Positions 46,622 to 54,507 of a DNA stretch of 64,000 bases are shown in pieces. The notes under the pieces were generated by a model. It was not told the DNA's origin and searched no databases. It worked only from the letters and a program-made list of their open reading frames with translations. Both the position numbers and the translations under genes were made by a program. Source of the stretch: G963701675 sp963701675 (lineage in GTDB: Bacteria > Planctomycetota > Planctomycetia > Gemmatales > Gemmataceae); NCBI GenBank assembly GCA_963701675.1, contig OY969623.1, positions 7,378,001-7,442,000 on the forward strand, in the 5' to 3' direction. Each line of letters starts with the position of its first letter. Position 1 is the first letter of the stretch.

Positions 46622-46842
46622 TCCTACGCATTTCTTAGTTTGTCGCACCCGACTCCGAACCAACGAATAACCCACGCCAATAGCGACATTCTCGTAGGTT
46701 GCAGCGTTGGTCGCGCATCTCGTGTAATGGCTCCACGATCCGCGCGGATCGTGAGAGGCATGCTTCCTAGCTGGTCTGTCCTCCAACTCACCGGCGGTGA
46801 CGACTCTCTCTTTGTTTCGAAGAACCTAGCTGGAGTACTATC

Positions 46843-48143
46843 ATGCAAGTCGAGTTATGGGACATCACCAAGATCAAACCTTACGAGAAAAATCCCCGAC
46901 GCAACCATGCGGTCGAAGCGGTGGCTCGTTCCATCAGCGAATTCGGCGTCCTACAGCCGCCCGTCGTTGACCGGTTCGGCGTCATTATCGCCGGACACGG
47001 CCGCTATCTGGCCGCGAAGCAGCGCGGGATGAAACAACTGCCGGTGGTGGTCGCTAAGGGACTAACGCCGGCGCAAGTAAAGGCCTATCGCATCGCCGAC
47101 AACAAGACGGCGGAGTCCTCGACTTGGGATAACGATCGGCTCGTTCAGGAATTGCTGGAACTTCGGGAACTTCAGTTTGATGTCGACCTCGTCGGCTTCA
47201 GCGCCGACGAAATGCAAGCTCTGCTGGGTACGGACGTAGCCACAGGGCTTGTCGATCCGGATGTCGTGCCCGAACCGCCCGACAGACCGATAACACGTCC
47301 GGGCGATTTGTGGACGTTGGATGACCACCGGCTGCACTGCGCCGACGCGGCTAACACGGAGGACATCGATCGGCTTTTAGCCGGTGAACCGATCCACCTC
47401 GTTAATACGGATCCACCTTTCGGCGTAGGCGTCAAGCCGCGATCTAATAATGCCATTGCGGCCGGGTTCAGTACGTTCCGAGCTAGTCATCGTCCACGGC
47501 GCGATGTGAGGCGTCATCCAGAAAAAGCCGCGCCGACAACGCGTAAGCTGCGCGCAAGGATCGACCGCTCGTAAACGACCAGGAAGACGAGGTGGAGTAT
47601 GAACGTCTATTGAATGCTTGGTTCCCTAACATCGCTCGGTCGCTATTACCCGGCCGCGCTTTTTTCATTTTTGGTGGATATTCGAACATCATCAACTTCC
47701 CGAGAGCTCTGAAGGCGGCGGGTCTTTACTTCTCACAGCAGATCATATGGGTGAAGGAGCACCCGGTCATGACACGGAAAGATTTCCTCGGCAACCACGA
47801 GGTTTGCTTTTACGGCTGGCGTGAGGGCGCCGCCCATCAATTCCTGGGCCCGGCCAACGTCACCGACGTCTGGAACGTGAAGAAGGTGACACCGCAGGCG
47901 ATGGTTCACCTCACAGAAAAACCGGTCGAGTTAGCAATGCGTGCGCTGCAGTACGGTTCGCGGCCGGGCGAGCATGTTTTGGATTTGTTCGGAGGAAGCG
48001 GTTCGACGTTAATTGCTGCCGAGCAGACCGGACGGCAGGCATTCGTGATGGAAATCGATGCGCTTTATTGCGATGTGATCGTCGAGCGCTGGCAACAATT
48101 CAGCGGCAAGAAGGCGAAGCGTCAACGTCGCAAAGCCGCTTGA
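46843..48143 (+). pseudogene. ParB-like/DNA methyltransferase fusion, frameshifted
   Basis: Residues 1-~100 are a ParB N-terminal-like domain: ITKIKPYEKNPRRN, SISEFGVLQPPVV and VIIAGHGRYLAAKQRG, with LTPAQVKAYRIADNKTAE after it. The methyltransferase half has GDLWTLDDHRLHCADA, the catalytic motif IV NTDPPFGVG and, in a second frame, IWVKEHPVMTRKDFLGNHEV, LTEKPVELAMRALQY and motif I VLDLFGGSGSTLIAAEQTGR. Motif IV before motif I makes it a beta-class N4-C or N6-A enzyme. The frames meet at about 47555-47558 (RKLRA then DRPLVNDQ); one extra A/G restores ~434 aa. Such orphan ParB-MTases are common on phages and integrative elements. Confidence 0.85.
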
Positions 48144-48164
48144 TCTGGTCTGCGCGGAAGTATC

Positions 48165-48561
48165 ATGGCCGGGCGCAAGAAAAAAGCAGATACGGAACTG
48201 ATCTTGGCGTTGGCTTATGGCGCGTCGCCCGAACAAGCAGCGCAAAAGACAGGTCTCGGGCTGCGCACGGTATATCGGCGTCTAACCGATCGTGGTTTTT
48301 GCGCAAGTCAGCGAAGTGCGTACCGAGATGATGCGACGCACAGCGGCAATGTTCAACGCGGCCGCCATGGGTTCGCTCAAGACCCTTACGATGTTGCGGG
48401 ACTCGGCGAACTCCGAGTCAGTGCGGCTGGGCGCGGCACGGATCATTGTCGAACTCGGTTGCAAAATCCGCGACTCCGTTGAGCTGAGTGAGCGCATGGA
48501 AGCGATGGAAAAAGGCTTGAGACAATTATTCGACCAGGCTGCAAATGGCGAGCAGTCTTAG
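48165..48561 (+). pseudogene. HTH DNA-binding protein, frameshifted at a T5 run
   Basis: The first frame reads MAGRKKKADTELILALAYGA and a clear HTH (SPEQAAQKTGLGLRTVYRRL). The second frame continues VSEVRTEMMRRTAAMFNAAA, then SVRLGAARIIVELGCKIRDS. Removing one T from the T5 run at 48296-48300 joins them as TDRGFAQVSEVRTEM, giving about 131 aa. The layout (HTH followed by a long helical region) resembles phage terminase small subunits or island regulators. It lies 21 bp after the methyltransferase. Confidence 0.7.
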
Positions 48562-48615
48562 GTTGTCGTATGTGAAGTACGCTAAGGCTTTTGGTGTCCG
48601 TTGGAGATTCATAGC

Positions 48616-48915
48616 ATGCTCCGCAATCGACTTCGGCAGATGGAAGCATTGTTCAATCGCTTAGGTGCCATCGCACGCCACCGCGAGCCGCCGGCACGGC
48701 GACGCATGCAAACCGCGCAGGATGTGATTGACCTGCTCGAAGAACAAGTGCAAGCCCTCCGAACGGATATGTCGCTGGGAACCCTGGAAAAAGCGCAGGC
48801 GCTCGCGTACGTGGCCGGCATCGCCCGCCGGGCGATCGAGACCGGAACCGTTGCTGCACGTCTCGAGCAATTGCAACGTGTGCTCAATGACCGCGTAAGC
48901 GATGGTAGCCGGTGA
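48616..48915 (+). CDS. Hypothetical helical protein, 99 aa
   Basis: Starts MLRNRLRQMEALFNRLGAIA. It is almost entirely helical, with heptad-like leucines in AQDVIDLLEEQVQALRTDMS and IETGTVAARLEQLQRVLNDR. There is no named domain. It overlaps by four bases the longer frame of the next gene. It is probably part of the island operon. Confidence 0.6.
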   Translation: MLRNRLRQMEALFNRLGAIARHREPPARRRMQTAQDVIDLLEEQVQALRTDMSLGTLEKAQALAYVAGIARRAIETGTVAARLEQLQRVLNDRVSDGSR

Positions 48916-48950
48916 CGCATCAAGGTGCTCAGTCTGAAGGAACCACCTCC

Positions 48951-49577
48951 ATGGATACCAAAACGCTGGCTCGACATTATCAATCCCTCACGCCCTGGGA
49001 ACGATTGCCTTTGATGGTGGCGGCGGCCGCACGCGACGACGACATTGAAATGGAGCGGCTGGCATCGACGGCGCCGCGACACGGCTGGCGCTTGCCCAAT
49101 TACTACGGACTCCATACGGCACTCTCCGATTTGGCGATGCTGTACCTCATTCGGCAAACCGACCTGGTCGCTGCTTACTGGAGAGCCACGGCCTTGGAGC
49201 AGCAACAGTTAGCCTGGAGGCTGGAGGGCCAAAACGAGTTACAGGTCAGCGTCGAGGGGTTGCGCAAAATCTATGCAATGTATTTCCTGGTGGATGCGGA
49301 GGCATGGAAGCTGCTGTGCGCCGACTTGAAGATCGATGGCGACGCCATGCTGCGTGATGCGCCGAGCTACGAGACTTTGCAGGACATGGAAATCGAGGCA
49401 CGGGGAGTGGCATTTCGACCGGAGGAGGCGGTGAAGTTCTTGCGGCAACACCATCAGCGACTCGGGCTGAAAAGCACTTCAGCCCAAGTTCGGTCCGAGT
49501 TCCATTTCGCGACGGCGGCCGAGGTGGCGAGGTCGATGCGGGCCTCTTTGGAGAACGAAGCACAAAAGTGGAATTAG
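48951..49577 (+). CDS. Hypothetical protein, 208 aa
   Basis: ATG 48951 follows GAAGGAACC. The protein is helical and soluble: LARHYQSLTPWERLPLMVAA, YGLHTALSDLAMLYLIRQTD, WRATALEQQQLAWRLEGQNE. I know of similar proteins annotated only as hypothetical near serine recombinases. It lacks metal or nucleotide motifs. Its position between the HTH and HARE-HTH genes implies an island function. Confidence 0.65.
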   Translation: MDTKTLARHYQSLTPWERLPLMVAAAARDDDIEMERLASTAPRHGWRLPNYYGLHTALSDLAMLYLIRQTDLVAAYWRATALEQQQLAWRLEGQNELQVSVEGLRKIYAMYFLVDAEAWKLLCADLKIDGDAMLRDAPSYETLQDMEIEARGVAFRPEEAVKFLRQHHQRLGLKSTSAQVRSEFHFATAAEVARSMRASLENEAQKWN

Positions 49578-49735
49578 CGCATGGCATGTGCCGTCGGGCG
49601 CTGGAACCGAACAATCTGGAAAATCTCTGCAGAAGGCGCTTGAGATGTGGCTAGCGGTGAGGTAACTGTGCTGTCGTGTCGGGCACGGCGACGTCCGCCG
49701 GGCCGATACCGGACTCCCATAAAGGGAACCTCATC

Positions 49736-50101
49736 ATGGCTACCAAGAAGAAATCTCGCACCACCAAGACGAAACAACCTGCCAGCGACGCGCTCCCGAA
49801 GCGGCATCGCCGAGTCGCGCCTCCCGTTGATTCCCGACCGTCCGCCGCCAGTCATTCGTCCCGAGAAGATGCCGGCAAACTTAGCGCGCTTAACGCCGCC
49901 GCCTTGGTGCTGGCCAAGGCCGCCGAGCCGTTGAACTGCCAGGAGATGATCGCCGCAATGGCGACTAAGGGTCTCTGGACCTCTCCGGCAGGTAAGACGC
50001 CAGCCGCTACTCTGTATTCGGGAATCCTGAAAGAGATCCGCACTAAGGGCGCACAGTCGCGCTTCCAGAAAACCGCGCGCGGCAAGTTCGCCCACACGTA
50101 A
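49736..50101 (+). CDS. HARE-HTH-like DNA-binding protein
   Basis: A 121-aa protein with a basic tail-like N-terminus (MATKKKSRTTKTKQPASDAL) and a C-terminal winged-helix domain of the HARE-HTH type: LSALNAAALVLAKAAEPLNC, QEMIAAMATKGLWTSPAGKT and PAATLYSGILKEIRTKGAQS, ending FQKTARGKFAHT. HARE-HTH domains occur in RNA polymerase delta subunits, restriction enzymes and other DNA-linked proteins. It lies 44 bp upstream of ku, so it may regulate or assist end joining. Confidence 0.85.
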   Translation: MATKKKSRTTKTKQPASDALPKRHRRVAPPVDSRPSAASHSSREDAGKLSALNAAALVLAKAAEPLNCQEMIAAMATKGLWTSPAGKTPAATLYSGILKEIRTKGAQSRFQKTARGKFAHT

Positions 50102-50144
50102 ACCGTATCCATTCTGCCTTACTCACGTACTCGGAGGAACCTCT

Positions 50145-51071
50145 ATGTCTGCAATGCCTACACCGTCCGCGTCGCGCAGCGACCATGCCGCGCTGGGCGG
50201 CACCGCGGCAACCGCTTCCCCTCAAGGCCGGGCCAGTTGGTCCGGCCTTCTGCGTTTGAGCCTCGTCACCGTGCCGGTGAAAGCCTACCCGGCTATCACC
50301 ACCACCACGGAGACGCAGTGCCATCAATTACATGCCGACTGCGGCCAACGCATCCGTTACATCAAGCAATGCCCGCTGCACGGCCCCGTGGAGGCGGGTG
50401 CAATCGTCAGCGGCTATCCCTATGCTCCCGATCAACACGTGGTCATCGACGATGACCAACTCGATCAACTCCGGGCGCCAGCCGATCGCGGGTTGTGTTT
50501 GGAACACTTCATCGATGCCGATGAGTTCGAGCCAGCGCTCTTTGCCGGCCGGAGCCTGTATCTGATGCCCGACGGCATGGTGGCAAACTACCCCTACGCG
50601 GTCCTAAGCGCTGCCTTACGGGAACGGAAGAAGTGGGCCATCGGCCGAGTGGTACTGTCGGGCCAGCGCCGACTGGTGCTGGTCCGGCCGGGCGTCACCA
50701 CGCTTAGCATGCATGTCTTGCACTACCCGGCACAAGTTCGACCGGCAGCGGCGCTGGGAAGCGTGCCTGCGATCTCGGATGCCGAGAAGGACCTGGCGGG
50801 CCAGTTGATCGATGCCCAGAGCCAGCCGGTGAACTGGTCGGAGTACCGCGATGACCGCGCTGAGCAGTTGGCGGTGTTGGTGCAAGCCGCCATCGAGCAG
50901 CGGCCGCCGACACCCGCGCCGGCGGCAGTCTCGCCGATGCTGCCGCTCCTGGAAGCCTTACGGAAAAGTGTCGCCGCCATTCCCACTGCAGCGTCTCTAC
51001 CGCGAATCAACGGCGCTACCCATCCGCGCCAGCGGACAGGCAAGCGATCTCCCGTGCGGAGGCGCGCATGA
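50145..51071 (+). CDS. ku: Ku-family end-joining protein
   Basis: A 308-aa bacterial Ku, the homodimeric ring that binds double-strand DNA ends and recruits the ligase. The domain is seen as SWSGLLRLSLVTVPVKAYPA, CHQLHADCGQRIRYIKQCPL, VIDDDQLDQLRAPADRGLCL and FIDADEFEPALFAGRSLYLM, then AIGRVVLSGQRRLVLVRPGV. The C-terminal ~70 residues are Pro/Ala rich and basic at the end (RTGKRSPVRRRA), as in many bacterial Ku tails. Its TGA overlaps the ligase ATG in ATGA (51068-51071), so ligase translation is coupled to it. It probably acts on island or host DNA breaks. Confidence 0.92.
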   Translation: MSAMPTPSASRSDHAALGGTAATASPQGRASWSGLLRLSLVTVPVKAYPAITTTTETQCHQLHADCGQRIRYIKQCPLHGPVEAGAIVSGYPYAPDQHVVIDDDQLDQLRAPADRGLCLEHFIDADEFEPALFAGRSLYLMPDGMVANYPYAVLSAALRERKKWAIGRVVLSGQRRLVLVRPGVTTLSMHVLHYPAQVRPAAALGSVPAISDAEKDLAGQLIDAQSQPVNWSEYRDDRAEQLAVLVQAAIEQRPPTPAPAAVSPMLPLLEALRKSVAAIPTAASLPRINGATHPRQRTGKRSPVRRRA

Positions 51072-51691
51072 ATACGCATCCGCTACCGATGTTGGCCGTG
51101 GCCGGCGCTCCGTTCGACTCGGAGGAGTATCTCTTCGAGGTCAAGTGGGACGGAGTCCGGGCCTTGGCGGCGTGCGGCCCCACGTGGCGGTTGTGGGGCC
51201 GCGAACGCGTTTGGTACCGCGACCGCTACCCCGAGTTGACGGTGTTGACCCGCGTTCCGTCGGATACGGTCCTGGACGGTGAGTTGGTGCGCTGGGGGCC
51301 GTCCGGTGTCCCGACCTTGGGAGACATCCTGCGCCGACACCAACTGGTTCATCCGGGGCGCATTGCCCGTGCCAGCCGGAACTTCCCGGTAGCTTACATC
51401 GTCTTCGACCTGCTGCGGCTGCGCGGTCGGTCAATGCTGGGAGAACCATTGCATATCCGTCGCGCTGTCTTGAAGCAGTTGCTGCGTAAGCTCAACGAAC
51501 CGGCCCTGGTGTTCTCGGAAGGAATCATCGGCGCAGGCCGGCGCTTCTTCGAGACCGTGGTGGCCCAAGGTCACGAAGGGATGATGGCCAAGCACCTGGC
51601 CAGTCGTTATCGGCCGGGACGACGCTCGGCCGCTTGGCGGAAGATCAAACCCACTCAGCGCGTTCTCTTGGGAAAGCAGGTGAACCTATGA
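51068..51691 (+). CDS. Minimal ATP-dependent DNA ligase (adenylation domain only)
   Basis: Only 207 aa. All nucleotidyl-transfer motifs are present: FEVKWDGVRA (motif I, Lys26), TVLDGELVRW (III), VVAQGHEGMMAKHLASRY (IV) and AAWRKIKPTQRVLL (V). The C-terminal OB-fold, with motif VI, is missing; the protein stops right after motif V. Typical LigD or LigC ligases are at least 300 aa. It begins in the ku stop and ends in the DUF2924 start (ATGA at 51688-51691). I infer that it is the Ku partner in a reduced NHEJ system. Whether it can complete nick sealing alone is uncertain. Confidence 0.85.
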   Translation: MNTHPLPMLAVAGAPFDSEEYLFEVKWDGVRALAACGPTWRLWGRERVWYRDRYPELTVLTRVPSDTVLDGELVRWGPSGVPTLGDILRRHQLVHPGRIARASRNFPVAYIVFDLLRLRGRSMLGEPLHIRRAVLKQLLRKLNEPALVFSEGIIGAGRRFFETVVAQGHEGMMAKHLASRYRPGRRSAAWRKIKPTQRVLLGKQVNL

Positions 51692-52179
51692 CCGTAAGCA
51701 GGAATCCCGATCTGGCAGCCCTGGAAACGATGACTGTTGCGGAATTGCGTGAGCGCTATGTCCGACTCTTTGGCGAGGCAACCACTTCGCACAACCGGCT
51801 GTGGCTCTTGCGCCGCATCGCCTGGCGCATGCAAGCCCTGGCCGAGGGAGATTTGTCGCAGCGCGCTCAGAGGCGCATCGCCGAACTGGCCAACGACGCC
51901 GATCTACGCTTAAGCGCGCCCCGGCGTCGACAACCCGGTGCCACCTTCCTCAATCCATGTCCTCCTCGCAATGGCCCGGATCGCGATGCACGGCTGCGGC
52001 CAGGAGCAGTGATCGTGCGGCCGTACAAGGGAACCCAACTCCAGGTCAAAGTCCTCGAAATCGGCTTCGAGTACCAAGGCACCACCTATCGCTCCCTGAG
52101 CGCCGTCGCCAAAGCCATCACCGGCGCCCATTGCAGCGGTTACGGCTTCTTCCACCTCCGCACCCAGGAGGCTTCCTAA
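51688..52179 (+). CDS. DUF2924-family protein
   Basis: A 163-aa protein commonly found next to site-specific serine recombinases in planctomycetes and proteobacteria. Recognisable parts are ALETMTVAELRERYVRLFGE, NRLWLLRRIAWRMQALAEGD and, after an Arg/Pro linker, RLRPGAVIVRPYKGTQLQVK, FEYQGTTYRSLSAVAKAITG and SGYGFFHL. The last segment resembles a small DNA-binding barrel. Its function is not established, and a recombination-directionality or accessory role is inference. The start is fixed by ATGA overlap with the ligase; its TAA overlaps the recombinase ATG as TAATG. Confidence 0.88.
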   Translation: MTVSRNPDLAALETMTVAELRERYVRLFGEATTSHNRLWLLRRIAWRMQALAEGDLSQRAQRRIAELANDADLRLSAPRRRQPGATFLNPCPPRNGPDRDARLRPGAVIVRPYKGTQLQVKVLEIGFEYQGTTYRSLSAVAKAITGAHCSGYGFFHLRTQEAS

Positions 52180-53419
52180 TGTGCAAGCTCCAAGTGACGC
52201 TGCCTTCCCAAGTGCGCTGCGCCGTCTACACCCGCAAGTCAACCAGCGAAGGCCTCAATCACGACTTCAACTCCCTCCATGCCCAACGCGAAGCCGCACA
52301 AGCCTTCATCGCCAGCCAGGCCCACGAAGGCTGGGTCTGTCTACCCACCCGCTACGACGACGGCGGTTTCAGCGGCGCTTCCATGGACCGGCCGGCGCTC
52401 AAGCGCCTTCTGGCCGATATCGAGGCCGGGCAAATCGATTGCGTGCTGACCTACAAAGTCGATCGGCTCAGCCGGTCGCTCCTGGACTTTGCCAAGTTGA
52501 TGGAGACCTTCGACAAACACCAGGTCTCCTTCGTCTCCGTGACCCAGCAGTTCAACACGGCCCAGTCGATGGGCCGACTGGTCTTGCACGTCCTCTTGTC
52601 GTTTGCCCAATTCGAACGGGAGATCATCTCCGAACGCACCCGCGACAAAATGGCCGCCACTCGCCGCAAAGGCAAATGGACCGGAGGCCGGCCCCTCTTG
52701 GGCTACGATCTCGATCCGCTCCAGCGCCGCTTGGTGGTCAACCCGGCCGAAGCGATGCGTATTGAGAAGATCTTCGCGCTCTTCCTCAAAAAGCAAGCGC
52801 TTTGGCCGGTGGTGGCTGAGTTACACCGCCGGGGTTGGCGGCACAAGGCATGGACCACTCGCGCCAGCATCGAACGGGGCGGAGAACCGTTTACCACGGT
52901 CAGCGTCCAACGCTTGCTCACCAACCCCATCTACATCGGCAAGGTCGGCTACCAGGGCGAACTCCACGACGGCGAGCATCCGGCCGTCATCGATACCCCC
53001 ACCTGGCACAAGGTCCAGGCCATCTTCGCGCGCGGGCGCGTTCAGGAGCGTCGACAGCGCGTTCGCCTTCGGGCGCCTTACTGCAAGGTTTGCTATATTG
53101 CCGGGCCTGTGGTGGATTGATGACGCCGACGCACACCTCGCGAAATGACAAGCGCTATCGCTACTACGTCTGTCGTCAGACTTGGAAGCATCCGTCGGGG
53201 AAATCCACGACCGTGGCCGCGGCCCACATCGAAGGCGTTGTCTTGGATCAACTGGCACGGCGACAACATGGATCGGTCCCGATCCTTGGAACGCTCATCG
53301 CTCGAATCGACTTCGATGGTCCGCGCCGCCAGGTCACTATCCACTTCCGCGACTCAAAGGCGGAACCGATGGAGGAGATTGGCAATTCGAGGAGGCACTT
53401 CCATGTGGCAGCGCCGTGA
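52179..53419 (+). pseudogene. Large serine recombinase, frameshifted in the zinc-ribbon region
   Basis: A resolvase/invertase-type large recombinase. N-terminal catalytic domain: CAVYTRKSTSEGLNHDFNSL with Arg19 and nucleophile Ser21, YDDGGFSGASMDRPALKRLL, VDRLSRSLLDFAKLMETFDK, and ERTRDKMAATRRKGKW. The recombinase domain follows: GYDLDPLQRRLVVNPAEAMR and VQRLLTNPIYIGKVGYQGEL. The frame breaks between about 53061 and 53073. One frame over, it continues GALLQGLLYCRACGGLMTPT and DKRYRYYVCRQTWKHPSGKS, the zinc ribbon. One added base gives ~413 aa. It is the likely integrase/excisionase of the island. The lesion could be a read error. Confidence 0.88.
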
Positions 53420-53744
53420 AGCGGGCCAGCGCCTCGGACGAGTGCCGCGCGCGGCACGGTTGTTGGCCCTAGCGCATCGCTTCGAACAATTGATCGCCGA
53501 GGGCGTGGTCACCGACTACGCCGAACTGGCGCACCTGGGCCAAGTCAGTCGCGCGCGCATCAGCCAAATCATGCGCCTACGCGACCTGGCCCCCGACCTT
53601 CAGGAAGCGATCTTGTTCAGCCAAACCCGACACGGCCGAGACCCGATCTCCGTAGCCACGCTCCTGGCCATCGCCGCGCGCTGCGACTGGCAGGAACAAC
53701 GACGTTGCTGGCACGCTCAAGCTCATTGGGAGACCAAGCCATGA
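53403..53744 (+). CDS. HTH protein downstream of the recombinase
   Basis: A 113-aa protein from ATG 53403, overlapping the recombinase end by 17 bp. It has a helix-turn-helix: VVTDYAELAHLGQVSRARIS followed by QIMRLRDLAPDLQEAILF, similar to the KorB/ParB-type HTH. Small HTH proteins of this kind regularly follow DUF2924-associated recombinases. It may regulate excision or transcription of the island. Its stop overlaps the next ATG in ATGA (53741-53744). Confidence 0.8.
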   Translation: MWQRREAGQRLGRVPRAARLLALAHRFEQLIAEGVVTDYAELAHLGQVSRARISQIMRLRDLAPDLQEAILFSQTRHGRDPISVATLLAIAARCDWQEQRRCWHAQAHWETKP

Positions 53745-53866
53745 TCCCCTACTTCGACCACACCGACCTGCTCGGCTGGGCAGCGCAGCACGGACTGTTC
53801 GAATCGGTTCACCCGCCGCTCCGACCCGGCGCCTCGACGGCGAAGGCAGCGCCCAGCGGACGCCGA
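53741..53866 (+). pseudogene. Truncated small gene at the island's right end
   Basis: Starts in the HTH stop and reads MIPYFDHTDLLGWAAQHGLF and ESVHPPLRPGAST before running into the repeat at about 53866-53880. The protein-like start and the ATGA coupling show that it belonged to the operon. Its remainder is lost at the repeat junction. Confidence 0.55.
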
Positions 53867-53879
53867 TTTCGAACAGTCG

Positions 53880-54065
53880 AAATTCCGACCCGGTAGTGAG
53901 CTGCTCAAACGATCTCTCATGTCTCTAGAAAACGCCGGGAACAACGGGCCGAACGGGACATTGACCCAGTTGTTGACAACCCCACCTGTCAACAACTGGG
54001 TCAAAAAGTTCGAATGCGCTCGCGGAGGCGGTCGATGAATTCGAAACTCGATGGCCGTCGCAGGG
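53880..54065 (-). repeat. Inverted dispersed repeat, copy 2, with a perfect 18-bp palindrome
   Basis: The counterpart of 37098-37290. It contains TTGACCCAGTTGTTGACA (53961-53978), an 8-nt loop and the exact reverse complement (53987-54004). Downstream, GGAGG and ATG (about 54037) open MNSKLDGRRR, parallel to MNRKLDGR in the other copy, after which the sequence switches to a sigma-factor fragment. So the repeat probably represents the upstream region of a lost gene. Confidence 0.8.
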
Positions 54066-54081
54066 TGTTATTCTTACCACC

Positions 54082-54117
54082 ATGAGTGAGGTCACGTCGA
54101 TTCTCTCGGCGATCGGT
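54082..54117 (+). pseudogene. ECF sigma factor start fragment (12 codons)
   Basis: MSEVTSILSAIG matches the first codons of the ECF sigma factor at 42051 (MSDVTRILSAIE), and the preceding GTTATTCT is also shared. After codon 12 the sequence becomes the antisense of an FG-GAP fragment. It is a relic. Confidence 0.6.
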
Positions 54118-54265
54118 TTCCGAGCAAAACGGACAGCGTGTAGAACGGATACCCGCGATTCGCCACCGCCGCGTCGAGGTTTCCATCCGCGTCGAAATCG
54201 CCGGCTACAATCCCGTGGGACTCGTTGCCGATTCTGCCTCCCCCAGCTTCCGACATCGACGTGTG
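54110..54265 (-). pseudogene. FG-GAP repeat fragment
   Basis: The minus frame reads GIVAGDFDADGNLDAAVANR and FYTLSVLLGNRSP, a single FG-GAP repeat. It is bounded on one side by the sigma start fragment and on the other by a sigma region-4 scrap. Confidence 0.65.
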
Positions 54266-54291
54266 TCGATATCCAAGAATCGGGCTACCGT

Positions 54292-54345
54292 TCAGCGCGC
54301 CCGAAGCCCGGCGAAAGCAACTGCGGTGCGCATTGGTGCGGACCA
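54292..54345 (+). pseudogene. Sigma region-4 scrap
   Basis: CCCGAAGCCCGGCGAAAGCA and ACTGCG are shared with 17195-17221, coding PEARRKQLR as in the sigma-like gene at 16896. The match ends after about 45 bp. It is a small relic with no surviving gene. Confidence 0.55.
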
Positions 54346-54507
54346 CGGCGCAGCCATTGCAGGGATCGTGGCACGATCAGGCTCGGTTTGACGAGAGAGG
54401 ATTAAGGTTGTGCCGCGGCACGCTGCTGGAGCCGTCACGCGCGCGTGATCGGCGATGGTTGGTGGACCATTACAGGCGCCGCATGCCATGACACACAGCT
54501 CAGCGAT

